24,670 nt of DNA from CAYLNM01 sp964385045. GTDB taxonomy: Bacteria; Planctomycetota; Phycisphaerae; Phycisphaerales; SM1A02. The notes below the pieces were generated by a model. That model was not told the origin of the DNA. It searched no databases and worked only from the letters and a program-made list of their open reading frames with translations. The stretch is taken from contig CAYLNM010000053.1 of assembly GCA_964385045.1 (NCBI GenBank), positions 1 to 24,670 on the forward strand, in the 5' to 3' direction. The position numbers and the translations under genes are program-made. Below are positions 15,432-24,500 of this stretch, one piece after another. Each line of letters opens with the position of its first letter. The first letter of the stretch is position 1.

Positions 15432-15629
15432 GTGTCGCAAGCCATCATCCGCATCCGCTGCCCCAACCTGCTGTGCGGGCGCATCCTCGCGATCCCCGGG
15501 CACGCCCGCGGCAAGCGGGTGAAGTGCCGGGTGTGCGCCACCGTGATGACGGTGCCCACGAAGAAGACCGAGTCGCCGGCGGCCGCGAAGCCCGCCGAGC
15601 CCCCGCCCGGCGATCGAGCCGCCGCCTGA
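15432..15629 (+). CDS. Small zinc-ribbon protein
   Basis: This 65-residue protein carries four Cys in two knuckles, Cys10/Cys15 ('CPNLLC') and Cys32/Cys35 ('CRVC'), separated by 'GRILAIPGHARGKRVK', the layout of a zinc ribbon. The remaining 25 residues are a Lys/Ala/Pro-rich tail. Very similar 'IRxxCPN..C..xLAVP..ARGKxVRC..C' ribbons are frequent in planctomycetes, either alone or at the N terminus of larger proteins; their role is unknown, with nucleic-acid or protein binding the usual guess. The GTG start is supported by GGAGG at 15421-15425, six bases upstream. It is divergent from purA and convergent with the FHA gene, so it is probably transcribed alone. Confidence 0.75.
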   Translation: MSQAIIRIRCPNLLCGRILAIPGHARGKRVKCRVCATVMTVPTKKTESPAAAKPAEPPPGDRAAA

Positions 15630-15709
15630 GACCCGGGGCGCCGACGTCTCGGCCTCGCGCCCGTCGGCCGCGGCGGCGGGGGCGGACGCGGCGTCCACCC
15701 GCCGGCGGC

Positions 15710-16072
15710 TCAGGTCGGCGGCGGTGGTGCCGTCGGGCTCGCGCCGGCCGCCCGCGCTCGCGACGGCACGTCGATCTCGACCGCGCCATCCCGCACCGCC
15801 AGCTCGATCGGTCCGATCCGCAGCCGGTCGCCGACGGCGAGCGGGGACGGTCCGTCCAGGGCGCGGCCGTTGAGCTCGACCGACGCTCCCCGGAGCGGGA
15901 CGAGCCGCCAGGCCGTTCCGTCGGCCTCGACGTGGCAGTGCTGGTGGCGGACGCCCGGCAACGGGATCCACACGTCGGCGGTGCCGAGCGAGCCGATGCG
16001 GAGCCGTTCCCCGTCGAGCGGGAAGCGAAGCCGCTGGCCGGCCACCCCGGTGGTCTCGAGCCAGACCTTCAT
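15710..16072 (-). CDS. Small FHA-domain protein
   Basis: The 120-residue protein is almost entirely one forkhead-associated domain, a fold that binds phosphothreonine peptides. The pattern 'LRIGSLGTADVWIPLPGVRHQHCHVE' in pieces at 24-49 corresponds to the usual GR-S-xxD-VSRxH core, 'LRGASVELNGRAL' (60-72) to the NG turn, and 'LAVGDRLRIGPIELAV' (78-93) to the last strands. The usual Gly-Arg and Ser of the phosphothreonine pocket are changed (Ile-Gly-Ser and Gly-Val-Arg), so phosphopeptide binding is uncertain. The last 15 residues are Ala/Pro-rich. The ATG at 16072 has GGAG seven bases upstream on the - strand. No kinase or phosphatase gene is adjacent, so partners are unknown. Confidence 0.72.
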   Translation of the reverse strand: MKVWLETTGVAGQRLRFPLDGERLRIGSLGTADVWIPLPGVRHQHCHVEADGTAWRLVPLRGASVELNGRALDGPSPLAVGDRLRIGPIELAVRDGAVEIDVPSRARAAGASPTAPPPPT

Positions 16073-16336
16073 CTCGATGCTCCGGGGGGGCGGGCTCCGC
16101 CACGCGGAGCCTCTATCATCGCGTCCGGAAGGGTCTCCGGGGTCGCGGCGGTTCGTGGACGCGAACGCACGCGGCCGGCGGCCGCGGGCGTGCGATCGGC
16201 CCAGTGGCCGGCCCAGTAGCCGGCCCAGTAGCCGGCAGCAGCGCCGGATCCGGGGCCACGCCGTCGTTCGACCCGACCCGTCCTCGGCCGGAGGGGCTCC
16301 CCCCGGCTCGCGGCCCGATCGGGCCCGGGATCGACG
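16073..16336. other. Divergent intergenic region between the FHA gene and hemW
   Basis: No gene is seen in these 264 bases. They hold an imperfect inverted repeat (GCACGC at 16167-16172 against GCGTGC at 16188-16193), the three 12-bp repeats described separately, and an isolated TATCAT at 16114-16119. Promoters for both directions are expected here but none is convincing. If hemW starts at 16580 the gap is 507 bases. Confidence 0.5.
16198..16233. repeat. Three 12-bp direct repeats upstream of hemW
   Basis: GGCCCAGTGGCC (16198-16209) is followed by two copies of GGCCCAGTAGCC (16210-16221, 16222-16233) without spacers. Each unit is itself a small inverted repeat (GGC...GCC). Confidence 0.75.
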
Positions 16337-17740
16337 ATGGCCGAACCTGCCCAGATTACCGTCTCCGGGACCTCGCTCAAGACCCCGGGCCCCACGACCC
16401 TCGAACGGATCCCGCCGCTGGCGGTCGGTCCCGGCGCCGCGGCGGCGGGCCTCGAGACCGGCGGGAAGGCCCGGGGGGCGGCGAGCGGGGGGGGCGGCGA
16501 TGCGGACGGAGCGGTGGCCGGGGGCGGCGGAGCGGCGTCCGCGACGGCCCCGGGCCTCGCGGGCGGCCCGGAGCGGCCGGTGGCGGCGATCCGCCCGCCC
16601 GCCGCGGCCTACCTGCACGTGCCCTTCTGCGTGCACAAGTGTCACTACTGCGACTTCTACTCCATCGTCGACACCCGGGACCGCCGTCCGGCGTTCACCG
16701 ATCGGCTGGTGGCCGAGCTGCGGGTCGTCGCCCCGCGGCTCGCGGAGCCGCTGCGGGCGATCTTCGTCGGCGGCGGCACCCCGACGCTGCTCGCGCCGGA
16801 CCAGTGGCGCCGGCTGCTCGGCGCGATGACCGAGACCCTCCCCGGCTTCCCCGGCTGCGAGTGCACGGTGGAGGCGAACCCCGAGACGGTGACGCCGGAG
16901 CTCCTCGCGATCCTCGCTCGCGGCGGCGTCGGCCGTCTCTCGATCGGGGCCCAGTCCTTCGACGAGCGGCACCTCGCCACGCTCGAGCGCCGGCACGATC
17001 CCGCGTCCGTCGGCCGCGCGGTGGCGATGGCCCGCGACGCGGGGATCGGCCGGCTCAGCCTCGACCTCATCTTCGGGGTGCCCGGCCAGACGCTGGACGA
17101 CTGGCGGCGGGACCTCGACGCGGTGCTCGCACTCGCGCCGTCGCACCTCTCGTGCTACGGCCTGATGTACGAGCCGAACACGCCGCTCACGATGCGGCGC
17201 GACCTCGGCCGCCTCGAGCCGATCGACCCCGACGTCGAGGCGGCCATGTACGAGACGACGTGCGACGTGCTCGGCGACGCCGGCTACGAGCACTACGAGG
17301 TGAGCAACTGGGCCCGGCCCGGGGAACGCTGCCGACACAATCTCGAATACTGGGAGGGCGGCTCGTGGTGGGCCTTCGGCCCCAGCGCCGTCGGGCAGCT
17401 GCGCGACGGGACCGGGCTCGGCGGCTGGCGGTGGCGGAACGTCGCCCGCCTCGGCGACTGGCTGGACACCGGCCCGTGGCCGCCGGTGATCGACGTCGAG
17501 CGGATCGATGCGGACACGGCGCGGGCGGAGGGCTTCATGCTCGGACTTCGGCTGCTCGAGGGACTGGACGCGGCCCGCCTCGCCGCGCTGCTGGACGGCG
17601 ATCCCGAGGCCGAGCGCCGCCGGGCCGTCCTCGAGGAGGCGGTGGCGGCCGGCCGGCTCGAGCGCACCGCCGACGGCGGGCTGCGACTGACCCGCGCCGG
17701 GCTGCTGCTGGCCGACGAGGTCGTCGGAGCCCTGCTGTGA
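16337..17740 (+). CDS. hemW: Radical SAM heme chaperone HemW
   Basis: HemW binds heme and a 4Fe-4S cluster and hands heme to membrane cytochromes; it was long misannotated as oxygen-independent coproporphyrinogen III oxidase (HemN). The radical SAM cluster motif 'FCVHKCHYCDF' gives Cys98, Cys102 and Cys105. 'GGGTPTLL' (145-152), 'VEANPE', 'SIGAQSFDE', 'LDLIFGVPGQT' and the HemW-type 'HNLEYWEGGSWWAFGPSA' follow. The first 81 residues are Gly/Ala-rich and unlike any family member. An in-frame GTG at 16580 with GGAG six bases upstream would give 386 residues, near E. coli HemW (378), and may be the real start; the ATG at 16337 has only a weak site. The gene overlaps the next one by four bases. 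Confidence 0.93.
   Translation: MAEPAQITVSGTSLKTPGPTTLERIPPLAVGPGAAAAGLETGGKARGAASGGGGDADGAVAGGGGAASATAPGLAGGPERPVAAIRPPAAAYLHVPFCVHKCHYCDFYSIVDTRDRRPAFTDRLVAELRVVAPRLAEPLRAIFVGGGTPTLLAPDQWRRLLGAMTETLPGFPGCECTVEANPETVTPELLAILARGGVGRLSIGAQSFDERHLATLERRHDPASVGRAVAMARDAGIGRLSLDLIFGVPGQTLDDWRRDLDAVLALAPSHLSCYGLMYEPNTPLTMRRDLGRLEPIDPDVEAAMYETTCDVLGDAGYEHYEVSNWARPGERCRHNLEYWEGGSWWAFGPSAVGQLRDGTGLGGWRWRNVARLGDWLDTGPWPPVIDVERIDADTARAEGFMLGLRLLEGLDAARLAALLDGDPEAERRRAVLEEAVAAGRLERTADGGLRLTRAGLLLADEVVGALL
16570..16573 (+). promoter_or_regulatory. Internal ribosome-binding site suggesting a later hemW start
   Basis: GGAG lies six bases before the in-frame GTG at 16580. Starting there removes the 81-residue Gly/Ala-rich extension and leaves the first beta strand of HemW ('AYLHVPFC') about ten residues in, as in relatives. 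Confidence 0.5.
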
Positions 17741-18312
17741 CCGGCGGCGAGATCGCGCTGGCGGTGGTCGCGTGGACGGTGCACGGGCTCTTCCTGGTGC
17801 TCGGCGCGGTGCTCGCCCTGACCGTGGTGGTCGGGCTGCCGGGGGCGTGGATGGCCATCGGCCTCGCGCTGCTGATCGAGCTGGTGGACGGGCTGTGGCT
17901 GCCGGCGACCGACGAGACGAGCTTCGGCTGGTGGCCGCTGGGGATCGCCGTCGCGCTCGCCGCCCTCGGCGAGCTGTTCGAGTTCCTCGCCGGGGCCCTG
18001 GGGGCCCGCCGGGCGGGCTCGACCCGGGCCGGTGCGATCGGGGCGGTGATCGGCGGGCTCGTCGGGGCGATCCTCGGGATCCCGGTGCCGCCTCCGGTGA
18101 TCGGGGCCCTGGTGTGCTCGGTGCTCGGGACGTTCGTGGGCGCGGTCCTCGGCGAGATGGCTTCGGGCGACGAGCGGCGGCTGCAGGACACGGTCCGGCC
18201 CGCCACCGGAGCGACGATCGGCCGCGTGCTCGGGGTGCTGGCCAAGGTGCCGATCGCGGTGGCGGTCTGGGCCCTGCTCGTGGCGGCGGGGCTGGTGCAC
18301 CTGATCCGTTGA
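17737..18312 (+). CDS. DUF456 family membrane protein
   Basis: The 191-residue protein is strongly hydrophobic, with segments near 8-32, 36-56, 66-90, 98-118, 120-140 and 168-189. The motifs 'VGLPGAWMAIGLALLIELVD' and 'LGELFEFLAGALGARRAGST' followed by a Gly-rich 'GAIGAVIGGLVGAILGI' and 'GTFVGAVLGEM' fit the DUF456 family of inner-membrane proteins, whose function is not known. The Gly zippers suggest tight helix packing. Its GTG start overlaps the hemW stop (GTGA, 17737-17740), and GGAG at 17726-17729 lies seven bases upstream, so the two are translationally coupled. Co-expression with a heme chaperone is suggestive of a membrane role near respiration but is no proof. Confidence 0.85.
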   Translation: MTGGEIALAVVAWTVHGLFLVLGAVLALTVVVGLPGAWMAIGLALLIELVDGLWLPATDETSFGWWPLGIAVALAALGELFEFLAGALGARRAGSTRAGAIGAVIGGLVGAILGIPVPPPVIGALVCSVLGTFVGAVLGEMASGDERRLQDTVRPATGATIGRVLGVLAKVPIAVAVWALLVAAGLVHLIR

Positions 18313-18550
18313 ACGCGACGAGGGGCTCGGGCGGGTCCTCCGGGGATCGCCCCGCGGCGCGGCTCCCCCGTCCGAGAACGACGGCGCCACGGCAAGGCCC
18401 GCGGTCTGCGCGTGTCCGCCCGTCTGGTGCGTCCCGCCGGCCGCACGCCGTTCGTCACCGACGACGGGATCGGATCCGACGAATCACGACGGGATCGCCC
18501 GCCGAGCCGGACGCTCGGCGCGTCGGTCCCGCCGAGATCCCGGAGGTTCC
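18313..18550 (+). other. Gap before the giant surface-protein gene
   Basis: No gene is visible in 238 bases. A 12-bp direct repeat ACGACGGGATCG occurs at 18461-18472 and 18486-18497, flanking a TCGGATCCGA palindrome (18470-18479); this could be a regulator site. GGAGG at 18542-18546 is the ribosome-binding site of the next gene. Confidence 0.45.
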
Positions 18551-21500
18551 ATGGCCACGATCCCGCCCGCCGACGACGCCGCCGGTCGATTCCGCCCGTG
18601 GGGGCGACCGCGCCGGCATCGGGGGTCCGGCCCGGTCGAGGACTGCGGCCGGCCCCGTCGCGAGGGTGACGCCGACGTCGAGGCCGGTGCCGGCGGGGGC
18701 GGGGACATGGACCAGGACCGGGACCGCCGGGCCGCGCTCCGCATCGAGTCGCTCGAGCCGCGAATCATGCTCTCGGCCACGTGGACGGACGCCGACGGCG
18801 ACGTCGTCTCGGGGCCGACGGACGGCGATGACACCTTCACGGGAAGCGATGGTGCGGACCTCGTCGAGGGCCTCGGCGGCGACGACGTGCTGGATGGCGG
18901 GGGCGGCGAGGACCGCTTCACCTTCGCCGGGGCACGGGCGGGCGACGTCAAGACCGTCCACGGCGGGGACGGCACGGACGTGATCGACCTCGGGTCGGTC
19001 GCGGCCTCGGATCTGACGTTCTCCGACGGGAGCGTCGAGGTCCCGGTCGATGGCGGCAGCTTCCGGATCGACCACGACGGCGTCGAGGTGATCCGGACCG
19101 CGGACGGCGACTTCGCGGTGGTCGACGCGGGCTGGTCGGCCGAGGCGCTCACCGGGACGAACCGACTCGTCATCGGCGACTCGGCGTTCACGGTCGCGGG
19201 CTCCGAGCCGATCGACGCGAGCCACGACGCCGCGACGGGTCGACTGGACCTCGCGACGTCGGGAGGGGCGCTCTCGGTGGCGACGGCCTCCGGCGAGCCG
19301 CTTCGGGTGGGCTGGATCGACGTGTCGGGCGGCGCGAGCACGATCGACCTCGACGCGAGCCTCGAGGGCGGCCTGCGCGTGGCGGGGAACGTGCTGGGCG
19401 ACGTCGCCATCACCGGTGACGTCGGCACCCTCGAGCTGCTCGGGGACGTCAACGCGGCGGTCGCCGTCGACGGCGACCTCGACCGCCTCGACGTCTCGGG
19501 CAACGTGAACGGCGAGATCCGTGTCACCGGCGACGTCGGAGTCGTCGACCTCGACCGCGACCTCTCCCGCTCGCTCGGGGTCGACGGTGATCTCGAGCGG
19601 CTCGCGGTCGCGGGGAACGTGAACGGCGACGTCCACGTCACCGGCGACGTCTCGGAGGTCGCGATCGAGGGGTGGCTCAACCGGACGATCACCCTCGATC
19701 GCGTCGAGGGAGCGTTCGCCGCGTCGCACGCGACGCTCGATCACGAGGCCGACTATCACGAGCCCACGCGGGTCGTGATCACCGCGGGCGGCGTCGCCAC
19801 CGGCCCGGCGCCGGACGCCAACACGGCGCCGGACGCCGGGCCGTCGATCGCCGACCGGACGACGGCGGAGGACGCCCCGTTCTCCTTCACCGTCCCGTCC
19901 GACGCGTTCGACGACGCCGACGGGGACGAGCTCGCCTGGTCGGCGACCCTCGCCGACGGCTCGCCGCTGCCGGAGTGGCTCTCGTTCGACCCGGGGACCC
20001 GCACCTTCGCCGGCACGCCCGGCCAGGCCGCGGTGGGGACGGTCGAGGTCTCGGTCACCGTCGACGACGGCCGCGGCGGCACCGCGTCGCAGACGTTCTC
20101 GATCGAGGTCGAGAACGTCAACGACGCCCCGATCGTGCTGGACGCGGCGCGGAACCAGGATGCCGTCGAGCACGAGCCGTTCACCTACGCGCTGCCCGCG
20201 GACGCCTTCGTCGACGAGGACGGGGACGCGCTGGCGATCACCGCGACCCGCAACGACGGCACGCCGCTGCCGGCGTGGCTGAGCTTCGATGCCGCCACCC
20301 GCACCTTCAGCGGCACCCCGGGCGACGGCGACGTCGGCGAGCTCACCGTCGCGCTCCGCGCCGAGGATCCGAGCGGGGCCTGGGCCGAGGACTCCTTCAC
20401 GATCACGGTGGCGAACGTCCCCGACGCGCCGGCGGACCTCGAGCTGTCCGAGTCCCGCGTGGACCGGACCACCGGCCCGGGGGCGACCGTCGCCACCGTC
20501 GGCGCCACCGACGCCGACGGCGATGCGCTCGCCTACCGGCTCCTGGACGGCGGGGGGCTCTTCGAGCTCGACGGCGACCGGCTGCAGGTGCGAGCGGACG
20601 CGGACCTGCGTGCCGCGCCGGACGAGGTCACCGTGGTGCTCGAGGTCGAGGACGCGACCGGACGCACCGCGGCCGAGTCGTTCGTGCTGGAGCTGTTCGA
20701 GCCCAACCACGCTCCGGTCGCGACCGCGTCGATCGGCGATCAGGCGGCGACCGAGGACCAGCCGTTCGAGCTCGTGCTCCCGGAGGGCCTCTTCGCCGAC
20801 GCCAACGGAGACGCCCTCGCCCTCGAGGCCGCGCGGGCGGACGGCGGACCGCTGCCGGACTGGCTCGCGTTCGACGCGGCCTCGGGCACCTTCTCCGGCA
20901 CGCCGGGCGACGCGGACGTCGGCGGGGTGGAGATCGTGGTGCGGGCCGAGGACCCGGACGGCGCCGCGGCGGAGACGAGCTTCCGCCTCGACGTCGCGAA
21001 CGTCAACGACGTGCCCGAGGCGGCGCGCGAGATCCCGTGGCGGGCGATCGCGGCGGGCGAGGAGCTCCTCCACGCGGTGCCGGCCGACGCGTTCACCGAT
21101 GCCGACGGCGAGGACCTGTCGCTGTCCGCCGCGCGGGCCGACGGCGGTCCGCTGCCGGACTGGCTGGCGTTCGACCCCGTCACGGGCGCCTTCGCGGGCA
21201 CGCCGGACGCCGGTGACCGGGGCACGGTCGAGGTGGTGGTGACGGCGACCGACGCGGCCGGCGCGGAGGCGGTGGACGCGTTCACCATCGTGGTGACCGA
21301 GGAGCCGGTGGATCCCGCGCCGATCGAGGTCGGCGGCGACGTGTCGATCGACGACCTGAGCGGGACCCGTGCCTTCGTGGACGGCGATCGCGCGTTCACC
21401 GTGGGACTCGACGGCCCGGGCACGGCCGACGTGCGCTACGACGCCGAGGCCGGGGCGCTCGTGATCGACGGGCTCGCGGGCACCGACGCGACGAGCCGCC

Positions 21501-24500
21501 TGGTGGTCGACCACCTCGCGGGCGACCCGGTGCAGGTCGCCGCGGTGACGGTCGACGGGCCGATCGGCGAGCTGCGGGTGCCGGGCGGCTCGGATCTGGT
21601 CCGCATCGCCGGGGGCGGCTCGGTGGCGGAGCTCGCGGTCGACGGCGACGGCGGCCTGGATCGGCTCGTCGCCGAGGGATCGCTCGGCGGCGGGATCGAC
21701 GTCGCCGGCGACGTGGGCGAGGTGGAGGCGGGCGCGATCACCGGTCCGCTCGCGATCGACGGCAGCGTCGGATCGCTGCGGGTCGACGGTGCGGTCGCCG
21801 CCGACGTGGCGGTGAGCGGCGGGGCCGGCACGATCGACGTGGGGTCGGTGGCCGCGGGCGCCACGGTGTCGGCGGGATCGGCCGGGACGGTGACCGCGGG
21901 TGAGCTCGACGGCGTGCTGAACATCGCGGGCGACGCCGACGCGGTCACGATCACCGGCGGTCTCGGGGGCGAGCTCTCGGTGGGCGGCGGCGTCGCGGGG
22001 ACGGTGGCGGTGGGCGGCGACCTGTCGGGCTCGCTGGAGGTGACCGGCGACGCCGACGCGGTCACGATCGACGGCGGTCTCGGGGGCGAGCTCTCGGTGG
22101 GCGGCGGCGTCGCGGGGACGGTGGCGNNNNNNNNNNNNNNNNNNNNNNNNNNNNNNNNNNNNNNNNNNNNNNNNNNNNNNNNNNNNNNNNNNNNNNNNNN
22201 NNNNNNNNNNNNNNNNNNNNNNNNNNTGTCGGGCTCGCTGGAGGTGACCGGCGACGCCGACGCGGTCACGATCGACGGCGGGCTGCAGGGGCCGCTGGAC
22301 GTGGCCGGCGATCTCGGCCGGCTGGCGGTGGGCGGCGACGTTGACGGGGCCGTGACCGTGGGCGGACTCGCCGAGCTGGCCGCGGGCGGCAGCCTGACCG
22401 CCCCGCTCGCGGTGTCCGGCGACCTCGGGCCGGCCGCGGTCGAGGGCGACCTCGCGGCGGACCTCTCGGTCGGCGGCCGGCTCGACCAGCTCACGGTGGG
22501 CGGCGACGCGACCGGCCGGGTGGACGTCGCGGGCGACGCCGGCGCGATCGACGTGACGGGCACGATGTCGGCGCCGGTCTCGGTCGGCGGCGACCTCGGC
22601 CGTGCGAGCGCGGGCGACGTCGCCACCACGGTGACCGCCGAGCGGGTCGTCGGCGAGCTCAGGATCGACGACGGCGACACGACCCTCGAGCGCTCGTACG
22701 ACCACCCGACGCGCGTCGTGTACGACGGCGTCACCGGGGACCTGTCGGCGACGACGGTCGGTACGGGCGGCCACGACGTCATCGAGGGCCACGACGACGA
22801 CGAGGTCATCGACGGCGGCGGGGGGAACGACGTGCTGCGCGGGGCGGGCGGCGACGACCGGCTCCTGGGCGGCGGTGGCCACGACCGGCTGGAGGGTGGC
22901 TCGGGCGACGACGAGCTGTTCGGCGAGGCCGGCAACGATCGGCTGATCGGCGGCGCCGGTGACGATCGGCTCGACGGCGGCGGCGGCTGGGACACCGCCG
23001 ACTATCGCGGCGCCGCCGCCGGCATCACCGCCGACCTCGCCGCCGGCACGGCTTCGGGCGAGGGCGAGGACGTGCTCGTGAGCATCGAGCGGGTCGAGGG
23101 CTCCGCGCACGACGACGTGCTGCGGGGGAGCGAGGCCGGCGACACGCTGGCGTCCCACGGCGGCGACGACGTGCTGGAGGGCCGGGGCGGCAACGACTGG
23201 CTGCGGGGCGGAGCCGGTGACGACGTGATCCGGGGCGGCGATGGACGGGACACGCTCGTGGGCGACGCGGGCGACGACCTGCTCGACGGCGGGGCGGGCG
23301 AGGACACGGTCCGCTACGACTGGGCGGCCGGCTCCGTGCAGGTGGACCTCGAGGCCGGGACGGCGACCGGCGAGGGGGAGGACACGCTGGTCGACGTCGA
23401 GAACGTCCACGGCTCCCGGCACGACGACGTGATCGCCGGCGACGACGCGTCCAATCGCCTCGCGGGCCTCGGGGGCGACGACGTCCTGGAGGGTCGAGCC
23501 GGCGACGACGTCCTCGACGGTGGCGCCGGCGACGACGTCCTGCGCGGCGGCGACGGCGTCGACACCGCGGACTATCGCGGCTGGAACGCGGTGACGGTCG
23601 ATCTCGCCGCCGGCACCGCGACCGGCCAGGGCAGCGACGTGCTCGAGGACGTCGAGAACGTGCTCGGGTCGATCCGCGACGACGCGATCAGCGGCGACGA
23701 CGGCGACAACCGGCTCGAGGCAGGCGCCGGCGACGACGTGCTCGCCGGCCGCGGCGGGGACGACGTGCTGCACGGCGGCGACGGACGCGATCTCGCCGAC
23801 TACGCGGGGGCGGACGGCGGCGTGACGGTCGATCTCGCCGCGGGCACCGCGAGCGGCGCGGACGGGGACGACGCGCTGGTCTCGATCGAGGACGTCCGCG
23901 GCTCGGCCCACGACGACGCGCTCGCCGGGGACGACGGGGCGAACCGGATCGAGGGCGGGGCCGGGGACGACGTCCTCGAGGGCCGCGGCGGCGCCGACGA
24001 GCTGCTCGGCGGATCCGGCGACGACGTGCTCGACGGCGGGGCGGGCGGCGACCACCTGGTCGGCGGCGACGGGGACGACGAGCTGCTCGGCGGATCCGGC
24101 GACGACGAGCTCGACGGCGGGACCGGCGACGACGTGCTCGCCGGCGGCGGCGGCGACGACCGACTCTCCGGCGGCGCGGGCAGCGACGCGCTGGCCGGGG
24201 GTGACGGCGACGACGTGCTCGCCGGCGGCGAGGGGAACGACGTCCTCGACGGCGGCGCCGGCACCGACCGCGCCGACTACTCGGCCGCCGTCGCCGGCGT
24301 CTCCGTCGACCTGACCGCGGGCAGCGCCTCCGGCGGGGCGGGCGACGACGTGCTCGTCGGCATCGAGGACGTGGACGGCTCGCGGCACGACGACGTCGTC
24401 GTGGGCGACGCGGGCGACAACCGGCTCCGCGGTCTCGACGGGAACGACGTGCTCGCCGGTGGGGCAGGCGACGACGTGCTCGAGGCGGGGGCGGGCGACG

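Noticed and set aside
18455..24388. Antisense open frame of 1977 residues on the - strand opposite the giant protein
   Set aside because: It is the mirror of GC-rich repeat codons. Its translation has only Arg/His/Val/Ala-rich repeats and no known motif, whereas the + strand gives LEPR-XLL, CADG and RTX motifs in one frame.
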